Assembly (NCBI GenBank): GCA_005893185.1
Contig: VBOS01000167.1
Span: 1-13,564, forward strand
Origin: Candidatus Eiseniibacteriota bacterium
GTDB lineage: Bacteria > Eisenbacteria > RBG-16-71-46
Direction of reading: 5' to 3'
Length of the DNA: 13,564 nucleotides
Positions within the stretch are counted from its first letter, which is position 1. Every line of letters starts with the position of its first letter. The notes under the pieces are model-generated. The model was given only the letters and a program-made list of their open reading frames with translations. It was not told the origin of the DNA and searched no databases. Of the stretch, positions 1-8,822 are shown piece by piece. The translations under genes and the position numbers were made by a program.

Positions 1-1
1 C

Positions 2-1279
2 GCCGAGCCCGCCATCGCGGGCGAGGCGTACTTCTTCGCGGGCCAGAGCTACGTGCGGGCGTCGCTGCCCGACAGCGCGATCGCCTGCTTCGAACGGGCG
101 GTCGCGGCGCGCGGCGAGGAAGAGGAGCGGTTCGCTCTCGCGGACGCCTTGTTGATGCGCCGCGGCGAGGGCGACATCGAGGCCGTGATCGCCCTCATCG
201 AGTCCGCGCCGGGACAGCCGACCGGCGGCGACCCGGACCCATGGACCTACCGGGCGCGGCTGGGGTGGGCAGAGCTGCTCGCAGGAGAGACGGGGCGCGC
301 GCACGATCTCTTCCTGCCGCTCGAGCGGGTCCGCGACATCGGCCCGGTGTGGGGCTACCGGATGGCGAGAACCTGCCTGGAGGCCGGCGACCCCAAACGC
401 GCGCTCGCGGCGCTCATGCCGCTCGCGATCGCCTCTCGCGAGCAGGACGCCGAGACCATGAGTCTGGTCGGACGGGCCGGCCAGACGTTCGGCGACCCGC
501 GCCGCGTGGAGGACAACATTCGGCGGGCGATCGCAGCGGGCGACCGCCTGGAAGGCGCTCTGACCGAAGCGCTGGGCGGCCGCCGCGTGCGGTTCAAGGC
601 CGAAGACGATTTCGCGCTCGCGGGAGTCGTGGCCCCGGCGGACAAGCAATTGCGCCGTGCGGCGGTGGTGTTGCGGGCGCCCGGCGACACGCTCGATTCG
701 TACGACAGCCTGACCGTCGCGCTGGGGCAGGCCGGCTGGGCCGTGATGCTCATGGAAATGCGGGGCTCGGGGTGGTCGGCTGCGCCCTCATGCCCGTTCC
801 CCGATTCGTGGCTCAGGCGCGAAGACGCGATGCAGACCGTCAGCGCAGGCGACGTGCGAGATGCGTTTCGGGCGCTTGCCCTCGCCGCCAGGATCGACAC
901 CACGCGCTACCTGGTGGCCGGCGTGGGCGCCACCGCCCCGATCGCGGTCGAGGCCGCTGCGGCCGACCCGCGCGTGTCGGCGCTGCTGCTGCTCAGCCCG
1001 GCGCCCGCCTGGGTCGAGCGCGGCACCATGCGCGAGCGCATTCGCAGGCTGCGCCGCCCGATCTACTTCTCGAACGCGCCGGAGGACTTCCGTGAGTTCT
1101 ATGTCACCGATGCGTTCTATCAGGCCGGCGACCGTCCGCGATCGCGGGTGGCCGAAGTGAAAGCGGAGGGGAGCGGGGCCCGGCCCTTCCGCCGCGACTC
1201 CGCGCCCGTCACGCGCCTCCTGGCGTGGCTGGACGAAACGATGCCGGCACGCGCGCCGGCGAAGTCACGCTCGCGCTGA
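2..1279 (+). CDS. TPR-repeat protein with degenerate alpha/beta-hydrolase domain (5' end outside window)
   Basis: The frame is open from the first complete codon at base 2, so the true start lies upstream; the GTG at 53 is only internal. The first ~190 visible residues are Ala-rich paired helices in the style of tetratricopeptide repeats (for example AGQSYVRASLPDSAIACFER and ARTCLEAGDPKRALAAL), normally a protein-interaction scaffold. From about residue 205 the chain changes to an alpha/beta-hydrolase-like pattern: a beta strand (AAVVLRAPGD), a second strand ending in MEMRGSG, an amphipathic helix, then the strand and elbow YLVAGVGATAP at bases 908-940. The usual nucleophile elbow GxSxG has no Ser here (AGVGAT, bases 917-934), so the fold may be catalytically dead. 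No signal peptide can be judged because the N-terminus is missing. It is convergent with rex and their 3' ends overlap by 15 bases. Its cellular role is unknown. Confidence 0.75.
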   Translation, partial: AEPAIAGEAYFFAGQSYVRASLPDSAIACFERAVAARGEEEERFALADALLMRRGEGDIEAVIALIESAPGQPTGGDPDPWTYRARLGWAELLAGETGRAHDLFLPLERVRDIGPVWGYRMARTCLEAGDPKRALAALMPLAIASREQDAETMSLVGRAGQTFGDPRRVEDNIRRAIAAGDRLEGALTEALGGRRVRFKAEDDFALAGVVAPADKQLRRAAVVLRAPGDTLDSYDSLTVALGQAGWAVMLMEMRGSGWSAAPSCPFPDSWLRREDAMQTVSAGDVRDAFRALALAARIDTTRYLVAGVGATAPIAVEAAAADPRVSALLLLSPAPAWVERGTMRERIRRLRRPIYFSNAPEDFREFYVTDAFYQAGDRPRSRVAEVKAEGSGARPFRRDSAPVTRLLAWLDETMPARAPAKSRSR

Positions 1280-1972
1280 TCGAGCCCCGCGCTCGCGAGG
1301 AGGGGAGCCGTCACGGGGCGGCCGCGCCCGAGCCAGCGCGAACGACAGGCTCTCGAGCTCCATCGCCATGTCCACGGTGCGCAAAGCTACGTGGGCGGGA
1401 ACGAAGAGCTTGCGCGGCGCGAAATTGAGGATCCCTCCCACGCCCGCAGCGACCAGCAGGTCGGTCACTTCCTGGGCCGCGCGCGGCGGGGTCGCGATCA
1501 CGCCGATCTCGACCTGCTCGCGCGCAGCCACCGCGGGGAGCGAGGCCACGTCCTGCACGACCCGCGTCCCGAGCCGGATCCCGATGCGGGCCGGGTCGCG
1601 GTCGAACACCGCTACGACGTCGAAGCCTTGCTTCTCGAAGCCCCGGTAGGCGAGCAGCGCGGCGCCGACGTTGCCCGCGCCCACCACCGCCACGCGCCAC
1701 CGGCGCGCGAGCCCCAGGATCTCCCGGATCTCCACGCGCAGGTTCGCGACGTCGTAGCCCAGCCCGCGGCGGCCGAACGAGCCGAAGCAGGAGAGGTCCT
1801 TGCGCACCTGCGCAGATGTGATCCCTTCTCGCTCGGCGAGACGGCGCGACGAGATCACGCGCCCGCCCTCGGCCTGGACCTATTCGAGCACGCGGTAATA
1901 GTGCGAGAGCCGACGCACGGTGGACTCCGAGATCGGCGGCAGGGATCGGGCGCGGTGCGTGAATGTTTTCAC
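1265..1972 (-). CDS. rex: Redox-sensing transcriptional repressor Rex, interrupted by an in-frame amber codon
   Basis: Rex is a dimeric repressor that senses NADH/NAD+ and controls fermentation and respiration genes. The uninterrupted part runs from GTG 1858 to TGA 1265 (197 aa). It carries the end of the winged helix (ISSRRLAE, AQVRKDLSCFGSFGRRGLGY), the Rossmann loop VVGAGNVGAAL at residues 58-68, the nucleotide-contacting FDRDPARIG, NFAP, and the C-terminal VDMAMELESLSFAL. The same frame continues upstream to GTG 1972 and encodes the typical Rex first helix (ISESTVRRLSHYYRVLE), but codon 31 is TAG (1882-1880). With that codon read as sense the protein is 235 aa, normal for Rex. Starting at 1858 would delete the first DNA-binding helix. 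The usual Tyr of DLSYFG is Cys. No good Shine-Dalgarno precedes 1972. It lies 50 nt behind gyrA on the same strand. Identity is certain; whether it is functional is not. Confidence 0.9.
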
Positions 1973-1992
1973 AAGCGGGCGCCGCTGAACGC

Positions 1993-2015
1993 CCGCGGGG
2001 CGATGCGCCCCGCGG
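1993..2015. terminator. Perfect GC-rich hairpin in the gyrA-rex spacer
   Basis: A perfect 10-bp inverted repeat (CCGCGGGGCG at 1993-2002 and CGCCCCGCGG at 2006-2015) encloses a 3-base ATG loop. It begins 7 bases past the gyrA stop codon on the minus strand. The position fits transcription termination or attenuation between gyrA and rex, but no T-run follows on either strand, so it is not a canonical intrinsic terminator. It could instead be an mRNA 3'-end stabiliser. Confidence 0.4.
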
Positions 2016-2022
2016 CCGCGCT

Positions 2023-4432
<2,410 letters not shown>

Positions 4433-4454
4433 CTCGTCCTTCCCGTGATCGACG

Positions 4455-5075
4455 TCAGTGCTTGGAGCCGGAGGCGTGCGGATGGATGCCGGGGCGCCAG
4501 TGCCATGCGAAGCTCGCGCTCATGAAGCTGCGGGTGAAGTCGGAGAACACGCGATCGTATGCGACGACGAGCCCGACCGCATGGCCCTCGCGCAGCGGCA
4601 GCATGAGCCCGCCGCCCAGGCTCCAGCCCACCTTCTCGGATTTCGTGACGACGTCGCCCTGCTGATCCACGCGGAACCAGTACGCACCCCAATCGCCGCG
4701 CGCGAACGTGTCCAGCCGCCTGAGCCGCGGCCCGACGACCTCCATGCGCCACGCCCCGCCGTATACGCTGGCGTGCGCCAGCTCGAACAGGCCCAGCGAC
4801 GTGGGCGGGTTGTGCGAGTGGTCGAAGCGCTCGGCATCCAGCGACCCCATGTCGTCGGCGAACGCCGAGACGCCGATCCGCAGCAAGTCCTCGACCGGCC
4901 ACAGGGCGGTGAGCGCCATCGAGAAGCCCCCCTGGTCGAAGGCGCCGCTCGCCTTGCTGTCCACGGCGAACGACCTCCCCACTTCCGCCATCACCTCCGG
5001 CAGCGGGAGCGCGCGGGCGGGGACGGCGCAAGCTGCGAGCAGGGCTGCGGCCAGGAGCGGCGCGGACCTTCGCAT
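4455..5075 (-). CDS. Small exported protein, beta-barrel-like, between gyrB and gyrA
   Basis: This 206-aa protein matches no family I can name. ATG 5075 shares its A with the gyrB stop (TGATG), so translation is probably coupled to gyrB. gyrA starts 22 nt after its stop. The N-terminus is a clear export signal: basic MRRS, a hydrophobic core LLAAALLAACAVP, then ARA before LPLPE. LAAC at residues 13-16 also fits a lipobox, so a lipoprotein is possible; otherwise signal peptidase I would cut after ARA. The mature part alternates polar and hydrophobic residues with many Gly and aromatic positions (GGFSMALTALWP, LLRIGVSAFADD, VGWSLGGGLMLPL, AVGLVVAYDRVF, FMSASFAWHW). This looks like antiparallel strands of a small outer-membrane barrel. 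The last strand is followed by a His-rich tail rather than ending in an aromatic residue. An envelope protein inside the gyrase operon is unusual. The gene call is firm and the function is unknown. Confidence 0.8.
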   Translation of the reverse strand: MRRSAPLLAAALLAACAVPARALPLPEVMAEVGRSFAVDSKASGAFDQGGFSMALTALWPVEDLLRIGVSAFADDMGSLDAERFDHSHNPPTSLGLFELAHASVYGGAWRMEVVGPRLRRLDTFARGDWGAYWFRVDQQGDVVTKSEKVGWSLGGGLMLPLREGHAVGLVVAYDRVFSDFTRSFMSASFAWHWRPGIHPHASGSKH

Positions 5076-7021
5076 CACACGTCGAGGTTCTTGACCGCCA
5101 GCGCGTTCTCCTCGATGAACTGGCGGCGCGGCTCGACCTGCTCGCCCATGAGGATCGTGAAGATGCGCTCGGCCTCGACCGCGTCCTCGTTCGTCACCTT
5201 GAGGAGCGTGCGGGTCTCGGGATTCATCGTCGTGCGCCACAGCTGATCGGGGTTCATCTCGCCGAGGCCCTTGTAGCGCTGCACCTGAACGTTCTTCTTG
5301 CCGAGCCGGCCGATCGCCTCTTCGCGCTCCTTGTCGTCGAAACAGTAGATCTCTTCCTTGCCCGCCTTGACCAGGAACAGCGGCGGCTGCGCGATGTAGA
5401 CGTGACCGGCGTCGACCAGCGGCTGGAGCCTGCGGAACAGCAGGGTGAGCAGCAGCGTCCGGATGTGCGAGCCGTCCACGTCGGCGTCGGTCATCAGGAT
5501 CAGCTTGTGATAGCGCAGCTTGGTGATGTCGAAGTCCGCCTCCGCGCCCGTGCCGAGCGCGGTGAAGATGCTGCGGATCTCCTCGTTCGCGAGAATCTTG
5601 TCGATGCGCGCCTTCTCGACGTTCAGGATCTTGCCGCGAATCGGCAGGATCGCCTGGAAGCGCCGGTCGCGCCCCTGCTTCGCAGTGCCGCCGGCCGAGT
5701 CGCCCTCCACGATGTAGAGCTCGCACAGGGCGGGGTCGTCGAATGCGCAGTCGGCGAGCTTGCCGGGCAGAGAGCCGCCGTCGAGGATGGTCTTGCGCCG
5801 CGCCAGCTCGCGCGCCTTGCGCGCCGCCTCGCGGGCGCGCGCAGCGGCCAGCATCTTCTCGACGATCTTGCGCGCGACCGACGGCGTCTCATCGAAGAAC
5901 TCGCGCAGCCCTTCGCCGACGATGCTCTCGACCAGGCCCTTGACCTCGCTGTTCCCGAGCTTGGTCTTGGTCTGGCCTTCGAACTGCGGGTCCTGCATCT
6001 TGACCGAGACCACGGCCACCAGCCCTTCGCGCACGTCGTCGCCCGAGACCGCGACCTTGGCGCGCTGGCTCAGGCCCTCCTTCTCGGCGTAGTTGGTGAG
6101 CGTGCGGGTGAGCGCCGAGCGGAACCCGATCAGGTGCGTGCCGCCCTCGATGGTGTTGATGTTGTTCACGTACGTGTGCATCGACTCGGCATACGTGTCG
6201 TTGTACTGGAACGCGACCTCGACCGAGACGCCTTCGCGCTCGCGCGCGAACACCACGGGCTTGGAGTGCAGAACCTCCTTGTTCTGGTTCAGGTACTTCA
6301 CGAACTCCAGGATGCCGCCCTGGTAGAAGAACGCCTGGCTCTTGCCGCTGCGCGCATCGGACAGCTTGATCGTGAGGCCGCTGTTGAGGAACGCGAGCTC
6401 GCGCATGCGGCCGGCGAGCGTGTCGTAGTGGAAGTTCGTCTCCTCGAAGATCGTGGGATCCGGCAGGAAGCGCGTGGTGGTCCCCGAGCCCTTCATTCCC
6501 TGCTCGGCCGGCCGCGACTTCATCGGCGCCGCGGGCTTGCCGGTCTCGTAGCGCTGCATGGATACGGTGCCGTCCTTCAGCACCTCGACCTCGCACCACG
6601 CGGAGAGCGCGTTCACCACCGAGACGCCCACACCGTGCAACCCGCCCGAGACCTTGTAGGTCTTGCTATCGAACTTGCCGCCCGCATGCAACGTGGTCAT
6701 CACGACCTCGAGCGCCGGCTTCTTCTCGGTGGCGTGCATGTCCACCGGGATGCCGCGCCCGTTGTCGGCCACGGTCACGCTGCCGTCGGTCTCCATCGTC
6801 ACCGCGATCTCGGTGCAGAAGCCGGCGAGCGCCTCGTCCACCGAGTTGTCCACCACCTCGTACACGAGGTGGTGCAGCCCGCGCGTCCCCACGTCGCCGA
6901 TGTACATGGCGGGGCGCTTGCGGACCGCCTCCAGGCCTTCGAGGACCTGGATGCTCGTCGCGTCGTAGTGGTGTCCCTTGGGTTCCGCCGTCAAAGCAGT
7001 CTCTCCCCCGTTCGGGCTCAT
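5075..7021 (-). CDS. gyrB: DNA gyrase subunit B
   Basis: This is the ATPase and TOPRIM subunit of gyrase, 648 aa, the usual length for forms without the extra C-terminal insertion of Escherichia coli GyrB. The GHKL ATPase region shows YDATSIQVLEGLEAVRKRPA, EVVDNSVDEALAG (Glu55 as likely catalytic base, Asn59 for Mg), DNGRGIP at 86-92 and GGLHGVG at 126-132. The transducer follows, with QTKTKLGN at 350-357. The TOPRIM metal site is YIVEGDSAGG (Glu439) and MTDADVDGSH (Asp512 and Asp514). The C-terminus carries QRYKGLGEMN. The ATG at 7021 overlaps the stop of the DUF721 gene by four bases (ATGA), and no strong ribosome-binding site is visible, so coupled translation is likely. The extra ~17 residues before HHYDATS look disordered. 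The frame is intact, unlike gyrA. Confidence 0.98.
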   Translation of the reverse strand: MSPNGGETALTAEPKGHHYDATSIQVLEGLEAVRKRPAMYIGDVGTRGLHHLVYEVVDNSVDEALAGFCTEIAVTMETDGSVTVADNGRGIPVDMHATEKKPALEVVMTTLHAGGKFDSKTYKVSGGLHGVGVSVVNALSAWCEVEVLKDGTVSMQRYETGKPAAPMKSRPAEQGMKGSGTTTRFLPDPTIFEETNFHYDTLAGRMRELAFLNSGLTIKLSDARSGKSQAFFYQGGILEFVKYLNQNKEVLHSKPVVFAREREGVSVEVAFQYNDTYAESMHTYVNNINTIEGGTHLIGFRSALTRTLTNYAEKEGLSQRAKVAVSGDDVREGLVAVVSVKMQDPQFEGQTKTKLGNSEVKGLVESIVGEGLREFFDETPSVARKIVEKMLAAARAREAARKARELARRKTILDGGSLPGKLADCAFDDPALCELYIVEGDSAGGTAKQGRDRRFQAILPIRGKILNVEKARIDKILANEEIRSIFTALGTGAEADFDITKLRYHKLILMTDADVDGSHIRTLLLTLLFRRLQPLVDAGHVYIAQPPLFLVKAGKEEIYCFDDKEREEAIGRLGKKNVQVQRYKGLGEMNPDQLWRTTMNPETRTLLKVTNEDAVEAERIFTILMGEQVEPRRQFIEENALAVKNLDV

Positions 7022-7323
7022 CGCAGGCGTTTCCCGCCGGGCGGCGTGAAACGCACGTCGCGGACGTGCTCGCCCCCCAGCTTGTGGTTGATGCGCTGCA
7101 CGAGATCCTTCTTCAGGTACCCCAGCTCCTGCATCCAGGCCGATCCCTCGACCTCCACGTGCAGCGTGCCGTCGCGGAACGCGACGGCCCGGGTCCGGCG
7201 TGCGATCCGTGGGCCCACGAGCGTGGGCCAGACCTCGACCGCATGCCAGCCCGTCATCTCGCGGCTCAGGCCGAGACCTTCGAGCACCCGGCTCAGAACG
7301 CCGCCGACCGCCTCCACGCTCAC
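7018..7323 (-). CDS. dciA: DUF721 protein, DciA-like helicase-loading factor
   Basis: This 101-aa protein starts at GTG 7323, which overlaps the dnaN stop (GTGA), and its own stop overlaps the gyrB start (ATGA). The sequence fits DUF721: a short N-terminal helix (VGGVLSRVLEGLGL), WHAVEVWPTLVGPRIARRT, the strand pair GTLHVEVEGSAWMQEL, then LGYLKKDLVQRINHKLGGEHVRDVRF. In this family DciA helps load the DnaB replicative helicase in bacteria lacking DnaC or DnaI. The basic C-terminal end (PPGGKRLR) would suit nucleic-acid contact. Its place between dnaN and gyrB is the classic DUF721 location, normally just after recF, but here recF is missing. Family membership is well supported; the helicase-loading role is by homology only. 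Confidence 0.85.
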   Translation of the reverse strand: MSVEAVGGVLSRVLEGLGLSREMTGWHAVEVWPTLVGPRIARRTRAVAFRDGTLHVEVEGSAWMQELGYLKKDLVQRINHKLGGEHVRDVRFTPPGGKRLR

Positions 7324-8468
7324 CCCGACGTGTCCGGCAGCCGCAGCGGCATGATCAGGCACAGCAGATCTTCGTCGGCCTCCGGAAGCGCGCCCACCGG
7401 CTCGACCACGCCGGCCGCGAGCGGCGTGTTGAGCCGGAACATCACCTGCTCGGTGGGGATGCAGCGCAGCACGTCGAGCAGGTAGGTCGCGTTGTAGCCG
7501 ATCTCCATGGGATCGCCGCGATATTCGGCGGCGATCCGGTGCTCGCCGGCGCCCAGCTCGGTGGCCGACGAGATTCCGAGGCTGCCCTTGTCCACCGCGA
7601 ATCGCACCTGCCGCGTCACGTTGTCCGCGTGGGAGGCGACGATGTCCACCGCCTCCATGAGATCCGAGCGCATCGCCTTCAGCTCGCGCGGATTGCTCTT
7701 CGGGATGACCTGCTCGTAGTTGGGATACGGCCCCTCGAGCAGCCGGGTCAGGATCCGCACGCGATACTCGCCGACCTGCGCCGCGAAGCCCGCCTGGCGC
7801 TTGCCCGCCGCCACCTCGATCTGGATCGGGCTCGTGGCCTCGTCGGCTGTGCGACTCACGGCCTGGAGGGTGCGCGAGGGAACGATCAGGCCGTCCTTGC
7901 CGAGCCCGCCGAAGTCCCCCTTGCGCGTCGAGCGGGACAGCCGGTGGCCGTCGGTGGCGACGAACGTGACGTGGTGATCGCCGCCCTGGATCATCACGCC
8001 GTTGAGCTGCGGCCGCGTCTCCTCGGTGGAGGCGGCGTAGGCTGTGCGCGCGATCAGGCGCGACAGCGACTCGCCGTCGAGCGTGGCCTTGGCGTCGGCC
8101 TTGAGCTCGGGGATACGCGGGAAATCGGCTGCGTCCTGGGTCGGGAACCGGGACCAGCCCTTGCCGTCGCCGTAGCGCACCTCGCACTGGCCGGCGGCGA
8201 CCGAGATCGTGACCGTGCCCTTCGGCATCTTGCGCACCACCTCGTGGAAGTGGCGCGCGCCCACAGCGACCCGGCCCGCGGTCTTCACCTCGCACGGCAC
8301 GTGCGCCGACGTCGTGACGTCGAGGTCCGTGCCGGTCACGGTGAGACCGGTCTTGTCGGCGTCGAGCAGCAGGCAGCTGAGAAGCGGAAGGGGGCTCTTG
8401 GCGGAGATCGATCCCAGCGCCCGCCCGGCGGCGAAGGCGAGGTCGCCCTGTTGGATCGTGAGTTCCAT
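7320..8468 (-). CDS. dnaN: DNA polymerase III beta subunit (sliding clamp)
   Basis: This 382-aa protein is the ring-shaped clamp that tethers the replicative polymerase and recruits repair partners through its hydrophobic cleft. I chose ATG 8468, giving MELTIQQGDLAFAAGRALGS, because it matches normal clamp N-termini and has AGGGAG about 8 nt upstream. An in-frame ATG at 8549 would add 27 low-complexity residues with no counterpart in the family. Visible landmarks are RPQLNGVMIQ, the ATDGHRLSR loop, EGPYPNYEQVIPKS, GYNATYLLDVL and the near-terminal IMPLRLPD, which corresponds to the M-P-x-R-L cleft strand. It is separated from dnaA by about 350 nt holding origin-like sequence and a probable promoter, and it heads the tightly overlapping dnaN-DUF721-gyrB-gyrA run. 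Confidence 0.97.
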   Translation of the reverse strand: MELTIQQGDLAFAAGRALGSISAKSPLPLLSCLLLDADKTGLTVTGTDLDVTTSAHVPCEVKTAGRVAVGARHFHEVVRKMPKGTVTISVAAGQCEVRYGDGKGWSRFPTQDAADFPRIPELKADAKATLDGESLSRLIARTAYAASTEETRPQLNGVMIQGGDHHVTFVATDGHRLSRSTRKGDFGGLGKDGLIVPSRTLQAVSRTADEATSPIQIEVAAGKRQAGFAAQVGEYRVRILTRLLEGPYPNYEQVIPKSNPRELKAMRSDLMEAVDIVASHADNVTRQVRFAVDKGSLGISSATELGAGEHRIAAEYRGDPMEIGYNATYLLDVLRCIPTEQVMFRLNTPLAAGVVEPVGALPEADEDLLCLIMPLRLPDTSG

Positions 8469-8563
8469 GGCTGCACTCCCTGACTGGGGCGAAGTTGAAG
8501 TCCGACCTGAAGTTCCGGGAGCGGATTCGGTGCTCAGAGGGACGTTCATTTCAGTTCCGCTGC

Positions 8564-8592
8564 ATGATAGGTAGGTGGACGGGTGTCTGCAA
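8564..8592 (-). promoter_or_regulatory. Candidate sigma70-type promoter for dnaN and following genes
   Basis: On the minus strand, TTGCAG (8592-8587) is followed after exactly 17 bases by TATCAT (8569-8564), a good fit to housekeeping -35 and -10 hexamers. Transcription would start near 8557 and leave a leader of about 90 nt before the dnaN ATG. No other convincing promoter is visible before gyrA, so this may drive the whole overlapping run. Predicted from consensus only. Confidence 0.5.
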
Positions 8593-8605
8593 GCACTTTC
8601 GGACG

Positions 8606-8663
8606 TTATAAGTCATTGATTATCAATAAGTAAGAATCTAGTTGCAGTAGGGGGTGTGGAGAA
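8606..8663 (-). other. Candidate DNA unwinding element with adjacent DnaA box
   Basis: Bases 8606-8640 hold only 7 G/C in 35, in a region that is otherwise strongly GC-rich. Read on the minus strand, a DnaA-box-like TTCTCCACA (8663-8655; one mismatch to TTATCCACA) is followed by a short C-rich run, then CTACTG, then the AT-rich stretch. This order of box, GC-rich spacer, trio-like triplets and AT-rich DNA resembles the basal unwinding system of Bacillus subtilis oriC, which also sits between dnaA and dnaN. The patch also contains a 13-base palindrome (ATTGATTATCAAT, 8615-8627) and a full match to the IHF consensus WATCAANNNNTTR (minus strand, 8621-8609). The trio match is partial. Confidence 0.5.
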
Positions 8664-8730
8664 GGTGGAAAAACCCCTCTTGGATCTCCTAACGGCTTCG
8701 ACGCGAACGGGATGAGCGGTCGCATCGTCT

Positions 8731-8822
8731 TGTGGATCCCGGTGCCAGCTCTCCACAGCTCTACGCCAGCCCGGGGTGGCCCCTCTCGTCTTCCAGATTC
8801 CTCCCACCGCTCTCCACAGCTC
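8731..8822. repeat. 14-bp direct repeat and DnaA-box-like nonamers after dnaA
   Basis: GCTCTCCACAGCTC occurs identically at 8748-8761 and 8809-8822; the second copy overlaps the dnaA stop codon. Each contains CTCTCCACA (8749-8757 and 8810-8818), matching 7 of 9 bases of the DnaA box. A third box-like site, TGTGGATCC, lies in opposite orientation at 8731-8739. The boxes are individually weak, but three in 92 bases beside the AT-rich patch suggest a downstream origin subregion. Confidence 0.45.

Noticed and set aside
5402..7354. Long open frame (650 codons) on the plus strand opposite gyrB
   Set aside because: It mirrors gyrB codons, has low-complexity Arg/Leu/His/Val composition, and crosses the gyrB-DUF721 boundary.
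7200..8483. 427-codon open frame on the plus strand opposite dnaN
   Set aside because: Compositional shadow of dnaN with no recognisable motif or ribosome-binding site.
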